A stretch of DNA of 64,000 nucleotides from Empedobacter sp036647415 (GCF_036647415.1 NZ_JAVXKG010000001.1:124001-188000), one strand, 5' to 3'; positions 27,365-37,161 are shown, numbered from the stretch's first letter. Notes: generated by a model from the sequence alone, not told the origin. Program-made: numbers and translations.

Positions 27365-28063
27365 ATGAAAAAAATAAATACTAAAGTTGCAGCGATTATC
27401 TTAGGAGGTTCATTTATTATGTCTTCTTGTACTGCAGTTCAAAACGCAAATAACACACAGAAAGGTGCTGGTATTGGTGCGGTTGCTGGTGGTGTTATTG
27501 GAGGTATCTTAGGTAACAATATCGGAAAAGGTGGTAATACTGCTTTAGGAGCTGTTATTGGTGCTGCTGTTGGTGGTGCTGCTGGTGGTGTTATTGGAAA
27601 CAAAATGGATAAACAAGCGCAAAAAATTGAGCAAGTTTTACCAGGTGCAGAAGTTGTTCGTACAGAAGAAGGTATTAACTTAATTTTAGACGAAAACTCT
27701 CGCGTAACTTTCGAATACAACAAAGATGGTTTAACACCTACTGCAAAAGCTAATCTAGATAAATTGGTAGAAGTTTTTAAAGAATATCCAGATACTAATT
27801 TATTAATTGTTGGACACACAGACAACAAAGGATCACAGGCATACAACTTACCATTATCTCAAAAACGTGCATTATCTGTAAAAAACTATTTAGTTTCTAA
27901 AGGTATTTCTGCATCTCGTTTAACATCACAAGGTAAAGGTTTGGAAGAACCAATTGCTGACAATTCAACTGAAGCAGGACGCGCTCAAAACCGTCGTGTA
28001 GAAATTGCAATTACTGCAAACGAAAAAATGAAAGCAGACGCTGCTAAAGAAGCTGGTCAATAA
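27365..28063 (+). CDS. OmpA-family lipoprotein with glycine zipper
   Basis: A 232-residue protein: lipoprotein signal (MSSC), a long glycine-zipper segment at about 36-80 (GAGIGAVAGGVIGGILGNNIG and following repeats), and a C-terminal OmpA peptidoglycan-binding domain (about 110-220) with VGHTDNKGS, LSQKRALSVKNYL and NRRVEIAI. It should tether the outer membrane to peptidoglycan through meso-diaminopimelate. The layout is the YiaD/Pal-like type. A strong hairpin terminator ends the two-gene unit. Confidence 0.92.
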   Translation: MKKINTKVAAIILGGSFIMSSCTAVQNANNTQKGAGIGAVAGGVIGGILGNNIGKGGNTALGAVIGAAVGGAAGGVIGNKMDKQAQKIEQVLPGAEVVRTEEGINLILDENSRVTFEYNKDGLTPTAKANLDKLVEVFKEYPDTNLLIVGHTDNKGSQAYNLPLSQKRALSVKNYLVSKGISASRLTSQGKGLEEPIADNSTEAGRAQNRRVEIAITANEKMKADAAKEAGQ

Positions 28064-28085
28064 TCATTTTTTACTCGATAAATAC

Positions 28086-28118
28086 TAAAAAAGCGTTCAG
28101 AATCTGAACGCTTTTTTT
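28086..28118. terminator. Bidirectional terminator
   Basis: GCGTTCAG (28093-28100) pairs with CTGAACGC (28104-28111) around AAT, flanked by an A-run upstream and seven T downstream. It lies between the convergent OmpA-like and 28139 genes. Confidence 0.88.
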
Positions 28119-28138
28119 ATGAAAACTAGTTTATGAAA

Positions 28139-29233
28139 TTATTTAAAATTAACGACAAACCATTTATTATTAATCTTCTCTAAAGTTACTTGATAGGTTT
28201 TAGATGATTGATCTTTCAAGTTTACATTTACTTCAACTAAAGCAACTTTTTCATCTGCATCCAAAACTTTAGAATCTTTAATAGACGACTGCTCTAGAAC
28301 TTTGATTGCATCATCTCCAGAAAATTTTTGATAGGTTGACCATTCTCCACTACGTGTTAAAGCAAAAGCACCCGAATAATTCTTCTTGGAAATATTTGTC
28401 ATAAATCGATTCGACAAAGACTTTACCATTCCAGCTTCTTTACTTACAATAGCAGGCGAAGAAACAGTTGTAGAATCTGAAACTTCAGAAGCTCCACCAA
28501 TCAATTCAACAGGAACTTTTATCGCTTTTCTATTAGTTAAATAACGTTCAGAATTAGGAATTCTAATCAAAACATCTAACCGATCATTCTTAATTTTAGA
28601 TGCGTCTAAAGAAGAATATTTAAAACTGATTGCATTCTTACGATACAAGTCATCCATAGAATTAGGATCAATTGTAGATCGAAAACTATGTACAATATTA
28701 CCCGAATTAAAAACTTCTATAGTTGCTGTAACTGGCTGTTCTAACTGAATTTCTTGACCTTCTGAATTATAAAAAAATGGAGAAATAGATACTCCCGTTT
28801 CGTCTTGTTTTATACTAAAATCAAATCGCTGTACATTAGTTGTTGGCTCTGATGGCGTTTCTTCAATCGGTGTAATAGATCCTGCTTTTGGAATTCCATT
28901 GGCTAAAGGAACTTGATTTCTGTTCCAAGTAAACTTATTTTCTAGTGCAACTTTTTCAGCTAAATCAAATATTTCTCCAACGTTTTTACCATCTAACATT
29001 GTACGAACAGCAGCCCAACGCGAATCATTATCGCTTGTTTGACTTGTTTTGTATTCGTAAATTATTTGCAATGCTTCTTTAAATTTATCTTGTTGCAAAA
29101 CAGGTAACGCTTTCGAAATCTGATCTACAGTTTCGCTAAATGTTTGTGCAGAACTAGAATCTATTTCGATGTTATCATTTTTACAACTAAAAATCATAAA
29201 AGCTATTGAAGCAATGATTAATAAACGTTTCAT
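28139..29233 (-). CDS. Lipoprotein with N-terminal DUF6694-like and C-terminal NTF2-like region
   Basis: A 364-residue lipoprotein (MKRLLIIASIAFMIFSC). Residues about 28-95 (FSETVDQISKALPVLQQDKFKEAL) recall DUF6694 lipoproteins. The middle (125-250) is beta-rich and has the pattern of a DUF4352-like or C2-like sandwich. The C-terminus (about 270-364, VKSLSNRFMTNISKKNYSGAFALT ... KINNKWFVVNFK) resembles NTF2-like or DUF4878 domains of secreted proteins. I cannot name a function. It is a single gene between a terminator and the ClC channel gene, 59 bp away. Confidence 0.6.
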   Translation of the reverse strand: MKRLLIIASIAFMIFSCKNDNIEIDSSSAQTFSETVDQISKALPVLQQDKFKEALQIIYEYKTSQTSDNDSRWAAVRTMLDGKNVGEIFDLAEKVALENKFTWNRNQVPLANGIPKAGSITPIEETPSEPTTNVQRFDFSIKQDETGVSISPFFYNSEGQEIQLEQPVTATIEVFNSGNIVHSFRSTIDPNSMDDLYRKNAISFKYSSLDASKIKNDRLDVLIRIPNSERYLTNRKAIKVPVELIGGASEVSDSTTVSSPAIVSKEAGMVKSLSNRFMTNISKKNYSGAFALTRSGEWSTYQKFSGDDAIKVLEQSSIKDSKVLDADEKVALVEVNVNLKDQSSKTYQVTLEKINNKWFVVNFK

Positions 29234-29292
29234 ATTCTTTTGATTAAGCAGTTTATGTTTGTGATTTTACAAGGAGTAAATATACTAAATAC

Positions 29293-30660
29293 TTATATTG
29301 AATTGGAATTATTTTGAGGATTATTTGGATTTAATTCTTTGACAATCACTTCTGAAGTTTTCTCATAAAATGATTTTGAATCAATTAATGTCGCAATCAA
29401 ATTAGAACCCCAAGCAGCAACTAATAAATAAAAAATAACAGAATGGCGATCTGTCATTTCTAAAACTAAAATAGCGCAGGTAAATGGTGATCGCGTAAAA
29501 GCTGTTAAAAAAGCAACCATACCAATCATTACCAACATATTGGTTTGTTTGGGCTGTAAGGTGAAAAATTCACCAAATAATGCCCCAATAGAACCTCCAA
29601 AACTTAGAGCTGGAGCAAAAATTCCACCTGCACCTCCGTTTGTAAATGAAATAATTCCGTTAAATAATCGTGCTGGAACGGTATACCATTCTACTGTTTT
29701 ATCAGACTCAAATAATAATCTATCCAATAATAAATTACCTGCTCCTACACTATCTTTATTGGTATAAAAAACAATTGTTGCAAATAACATGACCAAAACA
29801 AAACCTAATGCAAATTGTTGCTTTGGTTTTAATTTCTTTTTAAAACGATTAACAGCAAAAGCAATTTTACCGAAATAAGCACCAAATATTCCACACAAAA
29901 ATGTAACCAATAACAAAATCATAAAGAAATGAAAACCATCCGAATCTACTTGTGGAAAACCAAAAACCAAATAAGGTCCTAACAAAGATTGAGCAGTAAA
30001 ACCAGCAATAATTACAGATGAAAAAACAGTTGTTCGAAGATATTTTAAATGATTTTTGGTTAATTCTTCTATTGCAAAAACAATTCCTCCAAGTGGTGTA
30101 TTAAAAGCCGCTGCAAGACCTGCAGCTCCACCAGTAATTATCATTAATTTATCTGAAATTTTTGGCCAAGATTTTGGAAGAATCCGGTTCGTTACATGTA
30201 AAATAGATGCCGCAATTTGTATTGTTGGTCCTTCTCTACCAACAACTCCGCCTCCAAGCGACATAAAAAAACTACTAATAATTTTTACGATAATAATACG
30301 AATACTCAGTAACTCGTTTATAATTTTAGATTTCTTTTTTGGTAAAACCAGAGCTGCCATAACTTGCGGAATTCCACTTGCGTTAGAATATTTTGCAAAA
30401 TAACGAACAGATATAAATGATAAAAAGAAAAAAACAGGTGCAAGAATAAAAACCCATGCCCTGTTATTTTTATAAAACAATAAAAAAACTTCTTCTCCAA
30501 AATGTAGAATCTGAGCATATAAAACTGCTATACATCCTACAATACAAGATGCAATCCACAGAGGAATGCTTTGTAGTAAAAATTTGCTTGCCTTAGGATT
30601 CCTTAAAAATTCTAAGCGAGAAAATAATAATTGTAAAAAGCTTTGTCCGAACTTTTTCAT
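29293..30660 (-). CDS. ClC-family chloride channel/transporter
   Basis: A 455-residue ClC protein with about 16 membrane-embedded helices and no CBS domains. The chloride-site motifs are ASGIPQ (94-99, GSGIP variant), GREGP (141-145, gating Glu143) and GGIFAPAL; the proton-pathway position is occupied by Glu in AIEEL (197-201). Having both glutamates suggests a Cl-/H+ antiporter more than a channel. Transport specificity (chloride versus fluoride) is not certain, though GREGP fits chloride types. It lies 24 bp from the pirin gene and likely shares its transcript. Confidence 0.92.
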   Translation of the reverse strand: MKKFGQSFLQLLFSRLEFLRNPKASKFLLQSIPLWIASCIVGCIAVLYAQILHFGEEVFLLFYKNNRAWVFILAPVFFFLSFISVRYFAKYSNASGIPQVMAALVLPKKKSKIINELLSIRIIIVKIISSFFMSLGGGVVGREGPTIQIAASILHVTNRILPKSWPKISDKLMIITGGAAGLAAAFNTPLGGIVFAIEELTKNHLKYLRTTVFSSVIIAGFTAQSLLGPYLVFGFPQVDSDGFHFFMILLLVTFLCGIFGAYFGKIAFAVNRFKKKLKPKQQFALGFVLVMLFATIVFYTNKDSVGAGNLLLDRLLFESDKTVEWYTVPARLFNGIISFTNGGAGGIFAPALSFGGSIGALFGEFFTLQPKQTNMLVMIGMVAFLTAFTRSPFTCAILVLEMTDRHSVIFYLLVAAWGSNLIATLIDSKSFYEKTSEVIVKELNPNNPQNNSNSI

Positions 30661-30684
30661 ATTTAGGTTGATTGTTTCCCAAAT

Positions 30685-31398
30685 TTAGAAATTCATTGGG
30701 ACTTCAATCAACATTAAACGTGAATTTTTAGAAACTTTAAAAGAAAACTCATTTGCATTTGTAATTTCAATCACATCGCGACGATCTAATTTATTTCCTT
30801 CAAACTCAACTTCTCCTTCTACAACCATAAAGAAAACACCATTTCCTTCTTTTTGTACTTTATATGTTTCTAGTTTATCTTCTGAATAATTTCCTAAGAA
30901 AATCCAAGCATCTTGATAAACCCATACACCTTGATCATCAGGATTTGGCGAAAGAACTTGATACAATTCATTTTCTTTAGCTACTTCACGAACAGAAATT
31001 TGTTGATAACGAGGTTCTACATTTTGTTTATTTGGAATAATCCAAATCTGAAAAAAATGTCCTTCTTGATTTTCATAAGCATTCATCTCGCTATGAAAAA
31101 CTCCCGTACCAGCACTCATCATTTGTACATCTCCAGACTCTATAATAGATCCGTTTCCCATAGAATCTTCATGAGAAATTCCTCCTTTTGTAGGAATTGT
31201 AATAATTTCCATATTATCGTGTGGATGTTTTCCAAAACCTACTCCTCCTGTAATAATATCATCATTAACAACACGTAAAGCTCCAAAATGAATACGATTT
31301 GCATCATAATAATTTGAAAAACTATATGAATGGCGTGTATTTAACCAACCATGATTAGCTCCACCTCTTGTATCTGATTTAAATATTTGATAATCCAT
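30685..31398 (-). CDS. Pirin family protein (YhhW-like bicupin)
   Basis: A 237-residue bicupin. The N-terminal cupin has RGGANHGWLNTRHSYSFSNYYD and HPHDNMEIIT, whose His pair with HSEMN and a Glu form the metal site; the second cupin (about 150-237) is degenerate. YhhW-type pirins can show quercetin 2,3-dioxygenase activity in vitro, but their physiological role is unclear. Length and motifs fit the 230-residue subgroup. Upstream (31399-31559) is a 160-bp AT-rich gap shared with a divergent small gene. Confidence 0.9.
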   Translation of the reverse strand: MDYQIFKSDTRGGANHGWLNTRHSYSFSNYYDANRIHFGALRVVNDDIITGGVGFGKHPHDNMEIITIPTKGGISHEDSMGNGSIIESGDVQMMSAGTGVFHSEMNAYENQEGHFFQIWIIPNKQNVEPRYQQISVREVAKENELYQVLSPNPDDQGVWVYQDAWIFLGNYSEDKLETYKVQKEGNGVFFMVVEGEVEFEGNKLDRRDVIEITNANEFSFKVSKNSRLMLIEVPMNF

Positions 31399-31559
31399 TG
31401 TTTAATATTTTATTCAAAGATACTAAACACAATAAAAATTTCTATTGATTTGTGTTAAGTAATCACATTTGAAAAAACAATCAAAAAAAATATTAGCTTT
31501 ATTAACGAAATGTTAAATTTATTTAATAATTTAGCATTACATTAACACATGAGTATATT

Positions 31560-31679
31560 ATGCTATCAAATTCGGACGGTTCTACATCTAATTTAATTTT
31601 ATGGATTATAGTTCAAATCGTATTGGTAACTATGATAGCAGTTATTTTGTATAAACTCTACAAAAAACTTACAAAATAA
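31560..31679 (+). CDS. 39-residue single-pass membrane microprotein
   Basis: An ATG at 31560 opens a 39-codon frame ending in TAA at 31677-31679. It encodes a polar Ser/Asn-rich N-terminus (about residues 3-11), one hydrophobic helix at about 12-31 (LILWIIVQIVLVTMIAVILY) and a basic tail (KLYKKLTK), an ideal N-out/C-in microprotein. It is followed immediately by a strong terminator with no other gene to serve on this strand, which supports real transcription. It is too short for standard ORF cut-offs and I know no family. Confidence 0.55.
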   Translation: MLSNSDGSTSNLILWIIVQIVLVTMIAVILYKLYKKLTK

Positions 31680-31711
31680 AAAAGGTTCCAATTTTATATT
31701 GGAACCTTTTA
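31680..31711. terminator. Bidirectional terminator
   Basis: AAAAGGTTCCAAT (31680-31692) pairs with ATTGGAACCTTTT (31698-31710) around TTTAT. It separates the microprotein from the convergent 2-hydroxyacid dehydrogenase gene. Confidence 0.88.
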
Positions 31712-31725
31712 CTTTTAGTCTATTT

Positions 31726-32679
31726 TTAATTTGCTTTTGACCAAGCAATTATTTTATCTCGGATAAATTCTGCAAGTTTTATTTTACTTTGATGTGTCCA
31801 ACCTGCAATATGAGGCGCTAAAACAACATTTTCTGCTTGAATCAAATACTGAAATTCTTCTGGTAAATCTGATACAATTAATTTCTCAAAACTAGATTTT
31901 TCAAATTCTAAAACATCTAAAGCAGCTCCTAAAACTTTACCCGTTTTCATCGCATTTACCAAATCCTTTGTTACAACTGATTTTCCTCGAGCCGTATTTA
32001 CAAAATAAAAAGAATGTTGAAAATTATGTATAAACTGAGCGTTTATCATTTTCGAAGTTTCTGGTGTTTGTGGCGTATGCAAACTTACAATTTCGGCACG
32101 CTGAAAAAACTCTTCTAACGAAACTTGCGTCGCATATTGGTTGCCTTTATTTGGTAAAATATCATAATAAATCACATCAACATCAAAACCTTGTAAGCGT
32201 TTTGCAAAAGCATTTCCCATATTTCCGTAACCTATAATCCCGACTGTTTTACCTTTTAATTCATCGCCACGATTTTCTTCGCGTTTCCAAATTCCATTAC
32301 GAACTTCGTTGTCTGCTCTACGTAAATGATGCATCAACATCAACAACATTCCTATTGCGTGTTCACCAACAGAATCGCGATTACCTTCGGGAGAATTAAA
32401 CAACGTAATATTTTGTTGCGCGGCAAAATCTTCGTCAATATTTTCTAAGCCCGCTCCTACTCTACCAATAAATTTCAGATTATTTGCCTTTGTTAAAAAA
32501 GCTTTATCAATCGGAAAACGACTTCTAACAATCATGCCATCATATTCTGCTATTTTTTCTTCGATGATTTCTTTTGACGAAGTATAATCCTCATCAACAA
32601 TAAAACCAGCATCACGTAAACCTGTATTTAGACATTCGTGATTAGAATCTATTGCTAAGATTTTATAAGGCGTATTCAT
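31726..32679 (-). CDS. D-2-hydroxyacid dehydrogenase (phosphoglycerate dehydrogenase-like)
   Basis: A 317-residue NAD-dependent D-isomer 2-hydroxyacid dehydrogenase. The Rossmann loop is GIIGYGNMG, and the catalytic triad is visible as Arg in NTARGK, Glu in DVLEFE and His in APHIAGWT. There is no ACT regulatory domain. It could be the SerA of this organism, making 3-phosphohydroxypyruvate for serine, or another 2-hydroxyacid reductase; no serC or serB is next to it to decide. It is a single gene, with 140 bp of AT-rich sequence upstream. Confidence 0.85.
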   Translation of the reverse strand: MNTPYKILAIDSNHECLNTGLRDAGFIVDEDYTSSKEIIEEKIAEYDGMIVRSRFPIDKAFLTKANNLKFIGRVGAGLENIDEDFAAQQNITLFNSPEGNRDSVGEHAIGMLLMLMHHLRRADNEVRNGIWKREENRGDELKGKTVGIIGYGNMGNAFAKRLQGFDVDVIYYDILPNKGNQYATQVSLEEFFQRAEIVSLHTPQTPETSKMINAQFIHNFQHSFYFVNTARGKSVVTKDLVNAMKTGKVLGAALDVLEFEKSSFEKLIVSDLPEEFQYLIQAENVVLAPHIAGWTHQSKIKLAEFIRDKIIAWSKAN

Positions 32680-32819
32680 TGTTCTAAAATTTTAATCAAA
32701 GTTACAACGAAACACAAGTATATTATAGTAAAAACGAATAAAATAGCTAATTAACAAATAGTTTATAACATGGTTAATAACTACATAATTAATTGATATA
32801 AAGAAAAATATAGTGTTAA

Positions 32820-33692
32820 TTAATAGATGATTTTTAATGCATTTGGAACAACTTCAACTTTTACTTTAAGTAAATTTGTCGTCTGAAATTCACCATCAAG
32901 TTGATACGATATTGGCTCGTTATCTAAACTTTCAATCGAAAATTTCTTAATTTTTCTATATCTCGCCTTTTCCATTATATCAATCTTTTTGGCTAAAACA
33001 AGTACAGAAAAATAAAACTGTTCAAAAACATCAAGATCTTCTATCATCAACAAATCCAATTCTCCATCAGCCAAATCAGCATTTGGCGTAAAAGAAATAC
33101 CATAACCGGCTATATTGGAATTTGAACAAAATAAATAATAAAAATTTTTCTCGATTATAGCACCATCTATATAAAGTCGAAATAATTTTGATTTATAATT
33201 TAACAACGTTTTTACAGATGCATCCATGTAGCCCGTAAATGTACGTTTTTGCTTTTCCTCATAAGCTTGTATAACCGAAGCATCAATTCCAAAACCAAGA
33301 TTGCTAAAAAAATAGTTTTCCTCTACTCTACCAGCGTCTATTGTTTGTATTTCTTTTGTTTGAATAATTTCTATTGCTTTGTTTATATCTTTTGGAATAG
33401 CAAGATTCGTCGCTAAACCATTTCCAGATCCAGCAGGAATAATACCTAATGGAATTTTGGTATTTACTAAAGCACTCGCAACTTCGTTTATTGTACCATC
33501 TCCACCACAAGCCACAACAACATCTGCATGTTCTAAAATCGCTTCTCTCACCAATTCTTTTGCATGAAATTGATACTTTGTTTCTTTCAAAACAATTTTA
33601 TCTGTTGGTTGAAACTTCGATTGTAAAAAATCTAACGTAATCTCGTGTTTTGCGTTTCCAGAATTAGGATTAACAATGAAAATATATTTCAT
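32820..33692 (-). CDS. Diacylglycerol/lipid kinase family protein
   Basis: With the ATG at 33692 the protein has 290 residues and starts MKYIFIVNPNSGNAKHE, the usual N-terminus of this family; the longer frame from 33722 adds ten residues (MFIHKINSTK) without homology. The nucleotide loop GGDGTINEVASAL, GSGNGLATNL and the C-terminal GELDLLMIEDL are conserved DAGK-catalytic blocks. It probably phosphorylates diacylglycerol or a related lipid at the inner membrane. On this strand TATTTTTG (33720-33727) could be a -7 element. It is divergent from the sufE-like gene. Confidence 0.87.
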   Translation of the reverse strand: MKYIFIVNPNSGNAKHEITLDFLQSKFQPTDKIVLKETKYQFHAKELVREAILEHADVVVACGGDGTINEVASALVNTKIPLGIIPAGSGNGLATNLAIPKDINKAIEIIQTKEIQTIDAGRVEENYFFSNLGFGIDASVIQAYEEKQKRTFTGYMDASVKTLLNYKSKLFRLYIDGAIIEKNFYYLFCSNSNIAGYGISFTPNADLADGELDLLMIEDLDVFEQFYFSVLVLAKKIDIMEKARYRKIKKFSIESLDNEPISYQLDGEFQTTNLLKVKVEVVPNALKIIY

Positions 33693-33802
33693 TTTAGTTG
33701 AATTGATTTTATGAATGAACAAAAATAAGAAATCTAAAAGTATTGAGCAGTTTAACGACTATTTTTAAGGTTTAACTTTCAAAATCTTTCTAACTTTGCT
33801 AC

Positions 33803-34231
33803 ATGACAATTAAAGAAATTCAAAACGAAATAGTAGACGAATTCTCATTTTTTGATGATTGGGAACAACGTTACGAATATTTAATAGAATTAGGTAAAAG
33901 TTTGGATAGTTTACCAGAAGAAGAAAAAACAGACGACAAAATTATAAAAGGTTGTCAATCTTCGGTTTGGTTAGATGCTGAATTAAATGATGGAGTAATA
34001 GAATTTAAAGCTGATTCTAACGCTATTTTACCTAAAGGTATTGCCGCATTATTGGTAAGAATGTATAATCATCAAACACCAAAAGATATTTTAGAGTCGG
34101 ATACAAATTTTATCAACGAAATTGGTTTATCTGAATTTTTATCACCAACTCGTGCAAATGGATTATTAGCAATGGTAAAACAATTTAAATTTTATGCGAT
34201 CGCTTTTCAATCAAAACAAAACAATTCATAA
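33803..34231 (+). CDS. sufE: SufE family sulfur acceptor
   Basis: A 142-residue SufE-like protein. The catalytic Cys51 lies in IIKGCQSSVWLDAE, and the surrounding MTIKEIQNEIVDEFSFF and GLSEFLSPTRANGL segments are standard. It accepts persulfide sulfur from the SufS desulfurase for Fe-S cluster assembly in the cytosol; sufBCDS is not in the window. TAACTTTG at 33791-33798 looks like a -7 element but is only 4 bp from the ATG, so the transcript would be nearly leaderless or the match is chance. Confidence 0.93.
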   Translation: MTIKEIQNEIVDEFSFFDDWEQRYEYLIELGKSLDSLPEEEKTDDKIIKGCQSSVWLDAELNDGVIEFKADSNAILPKGIAALLVRMYNHQTPKDILESDTNFINEIGLSEFLSPTRANGLLAMVKQFKFYAIAFQSKQNNS

Positions 34232-34268
34232 AGTGTTTAATTAACTTTATCAATCAACCTAAAACAAA

Positions 34269-36116
34269 ATGAACGACTTTTTAGGACAAGCCTTTATCTT
34301 TTTATTTTCTGCCGTAATCTGCGTACCTATTTCTAAAAAATTAGGAATGGGTTCCGTCTTAGGTTACCTTATTGCTGGTGTTTTAATTGGTCCTTATGTA
34401 CTAAAATTTGTAGGTAATGATGGAACAGATATTATGCACGCCACCGAATTTGGTGTTGTTATGATGCTTTTTCTAGTTGGTTTAGAGCTAGATCCGAAGG
34501 AATTCTGGAAGATGAAAAGTAAAATCATCAACCTTGGTGGAATGCAAGTTCTTGGGACAATTCTCATCGCAACTCTAATCGGCGTATTTGCTTTAGAAAT
34601 GAATTTTCCTCGTGCTCTTTCTATTGCTTTTGCAATTACAATGTCTTCTACCGCAATTATTATGCAAACGTTAAACGAAAAAGGATTAACCAAAACTGGT
34701 ATCGGAAAATCTACTTTCTCCGTTTTGCTTTTTCAAGACATAATGGTTATTCCAATTTTAGCAATTATTCCGTTATTGGTTGGAGATTCTTTAATTCAAT
34801 CCATTGGCGATGACTCCAAAAGTCTTTTAGTTGGTGGACCTGCATTCATGAAAACCTTGGTAATTGTTGGAGCTATTACACTTATTTATTTTATAGCCCG
34901 ATATATTATTACACCTTATTTTAAATACGTTGGACAATTACAAGTTCGAGAAATATTTACAGCATCTGCGCTACTTTTGGTAATTGGAGTTTCTATTTTA
35001 ATGCAAAAAGTAGGAATATCGCCCGCTTTGGGAGCTTTTATCGCAGGAGTTGTCTTGGCAAATAACGAATATAAACATCAATTAGAAAGTGATATAGAGC
35101 CTTTTAAATCACTTTTATTAGGTATATTTTTTATTGCGGTAGGCTCTACCATTAATTTCAAATTAATTGGTGAAAAACCATTGATGATTCTTGGATTAAC
35201 ATTCGGAATCATGTTAATAAAATCATTGGTTTTATTATTAATCGGAATCAAACATAAATTCAATTTCGACCAAAAAATGCTCTTTATTCTCTTGTTATCG
35301 CAAGTTGGAGAGTTTGCATTTGTGATTCTATCTTTAACTAAAAATTTAGATATTTTAAATAAAGAATGGTATGATTTGATGCTGGCTACAACAGCAATTA
35401 CAATGGTTATTACTCCTTTACTTTTGGTATTGAATGAGAAATTAATTTTAAAACATTTTGGTGTAAAAAGAAAGGTAGAACAGATTGTCGAAAATGATAA
35501 AATCAATCCAAATTCTGCTGATGGACAAATAATAATTGCAGGTTTTGGAGATTTTGGAAACACAATAAGCCGTGTTCTGAAAAGTTCTGGAATCAAGTCA
35601 ATTGTTTTAGATAATGATAGCGAACGCGTAGAAAAAATGCGTAAACAAGGTTTTAATGTTTTTTATGGTGATGCGACCAATATAAACTTACTAAAATCGG
35701 CTGGTGTAGAGAATGCAAAATATTTTGTTGCAGCTTTAGATCCACCCGAAATTAACCAAAAATTGGTTACTATTCTTCGTAAAAACTTTCCTCATTTAGA
35801 AATATTTGTACGAGCAAAAAATAGAAGTTATGCTTATAATTATTTAAAAGATGGTTTGAATGAAGTTTACCGCGAAAACTTCTTCTCGTCTGTTTATGTT
35901 GGACGTCAAATTTTACTGAAATATGGATTTTCCTATGAAGATGCATCAAAAATAGGTGAAATTTTTATCAAAAGTGATCGAAAATCATTGCGAAAAATTG
36001 CTAAACTCGCCGAAAATTCTGATCAATATTTTGAAGCTTCAAAACAAGAGTTTGAGAAACAAATGAAAATGGTTGCAAAAGAAATAAATAATCAACACAA
36101 TGCCGACACCGAATAA
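34269..36116 (+). CDS. CPA2-family cation/proton antiporter with RCK domain (Kef-like)
   Basis: A 615-residue protein. Residues 1-385 form about 12-13 helices of the CPA2 Na+/H+ exchanger fold; VMMLFLVGLELDPKEFW, STAIIMQTL and FQDIMVIPILAIIPLL are typical. From about 418 a RCK_N (TrkA-N) domain follows with the Rossmann start IIIAGFGDFGNTISRVL and acidic residue in VLDNDSERV, then a short charged C-terminus. This is the KefB/KefC layout for K+/H+ exchange gated by nucleotide or glutathione; the actual ion is not certain. It overlaps the next gene by 17 bp. Confidence 0.92.
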   Translation: MNDFLGQAFIFLFSAVICVPISKKLGMGSVLGYLIAGVLIGPYVLKFVGNDGTDIMHATEFGVVMMLFLVGLELDPKEFWKMKSKIINLGGMQVLGTILIATLIGVFALEMNFPRALSIAFAITMSSTAIIMQTLNEKGLTKTGIGKSTFSVLLFQDIMVIPILAIIPLLVGDSLIQSIGDDSKSLLVGGPAFMKTLVIVGAITLIYFIARYIITPYFKYVGQLQVREIFTASALLLVIGVSILMQKVGISPALGAFIAGVVLANNEYKHQLESDIEPFKSLLLGIFFIAVGSTINFKLIGEKPLMILGLTFGIMLIKSLVLLLIGIKHKFNFDQKMLFILLLSQVGEFAFVILSLTKNLDILNKEWYDLMLATTAITMVITPLLLVLNEKLILKHFGVKRKVEQIVENDKINPNSADGQIIIAGFGDFGNTISRVLKSSGIKSIVLDNDSERVEKMRKQGFNVFYGDATNINLLKSAGVENAKYFVAALDPPEINQKLVTILRKNFPHLEIFVRAKNRSYAYNYLKDGLNEVYRENFFSSVYVGRQILLKYGFSYEDASKIGEIFIKSDRKSLRKIAKLAENSDQYFEASKQEFEKQMKMVAKEINNQHNADTE

Positions 36117-37098
36117 AAAAAGACTTTTAATTTTACGTTTCTCAGCATTGGGTGATGTTACAATGATAGCTCCTGTTTTACAAGAATTTATCGAACAAAA
36201 TCCTGATGTGGATGTATATGTTGCTTCGCGTCCATTTATGGAAACTATTTTTCGCCAATTTCCACAAATTAACTTTATTCCGATTGATTTAAACAATAAT
36301 TATAAAGGCATTTTTGGGCTATATCATCTCTACAAAACTTTAAAAAAGTATAATTTTGACTATGTTGCAGATTTACATAACGTCATTAGAACAAAAGTTG
36401 TAACTGCTTTGTTTAAATTAGACGGAACTAAAACTGCAACTTTAGACAAAGGTCGTGCGGAGAAAAAAGCGTTGGTTAAACAACAAAATAGAGTGTTTAA
36501 GCAATTAAAATTAACAACCGAGCGCTATGCAGATGTCTTACGCAAATTAGGTTTAAAAGCAAGCTTATCACACAAAATACAAGCAAAATCAGAAAAAGAA
36601 AAAAATACAATTGGAATAGCTCCTTTTGCAGCATTTACAAGTAAAATGTATCCGTTGGAGAAAATGAAAATTGTAGCAACTAAATTAGCAAAAGATGGTT
36701 ACAAAGTTTACTTATTTGGTGGAGGAAAAGCTGAGATAGAGGAATTAAAAAGCTGGGAAAAGTTGGATTCTAATATAAAATCATTGGCTGGAACAATGAA
36801 ATTCGAAGAAGAATTAGAAGCTATTTCTAAACTTCAAATTATGATTTCTATGGACAGTGCCAATATGCATTTAGCCTCGTTAATGGGAACAAGAACCATT
36901 TCTATTTGGGGCGGAACTCATCCATTTGCTGGTTTTTTAGGTTATGGACAATCTATGAATGATGTGATTCAGGATGAAGAAATGAAATGCCGACCAACTT
37001 CTATCTTCGGAAAAGATCCGAAAGAGTTTGAAAATTACGATTATTTTCAAAATTTGAGCGCAGAAGATGTTTATCAACAAATTGTAAATCGGTTATAA
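36100..37098 (+). CDS. Glycosyltransferase family 9 (heptosyltransferase-like)
   Basis: A 332-residue GT-B protein of the GT9 family. The N-terminus KRLLILRFSALGDVTMIAPVL is the classic heptosyltransferase start, and the C-terminal donor site shows IGIAPFAAFTSKMYPLEKM and ISMDSANMHLASLMGTRTISIWGGTHP. Members transfer heptose or a related sugar from an ADP-linked donor to the inner core of LPS on the cytosolic side. It is translationally coupled to the antiporter by a 17-bp overlap, and no other core gene is adjacent. Confidence 0.9.
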   Translation: MPTPNKKRLLILRFSALGDVTMIAPVLQEFIEQNPDVDVYVASRPFMETIFRQFPQINFIPIDLNNNYKGIFGLYHLYKTLKKYNFDYVADLHNVIRTKVVTALFKLDGTKTATLDKGRAEKKALVKQQNRVFKQLKLTTERYADVLRKLGLKASLSHKIQAKSEKEKNTIGIAPFAAFTSKMYPLEKMKIVATKLAKDGYKVYLFGGGKAEIEELKSWEKLDSNIKSLAGTMKFEEELEAISKLQIMISMDSANMHLASLMGTRTISIWGGTHPFAGFLGYGQSMNDVIQDEEMKCRPTSIFGKDPKEFENYDYFQNLSAEDVYQQIVNRL

Positions 37099-37161
37099 AA
37101 TACTGCTTAAATTTTGTCTGATTTGAATATCCTCATTCAACGGTAAAATACACTTTTCAGA

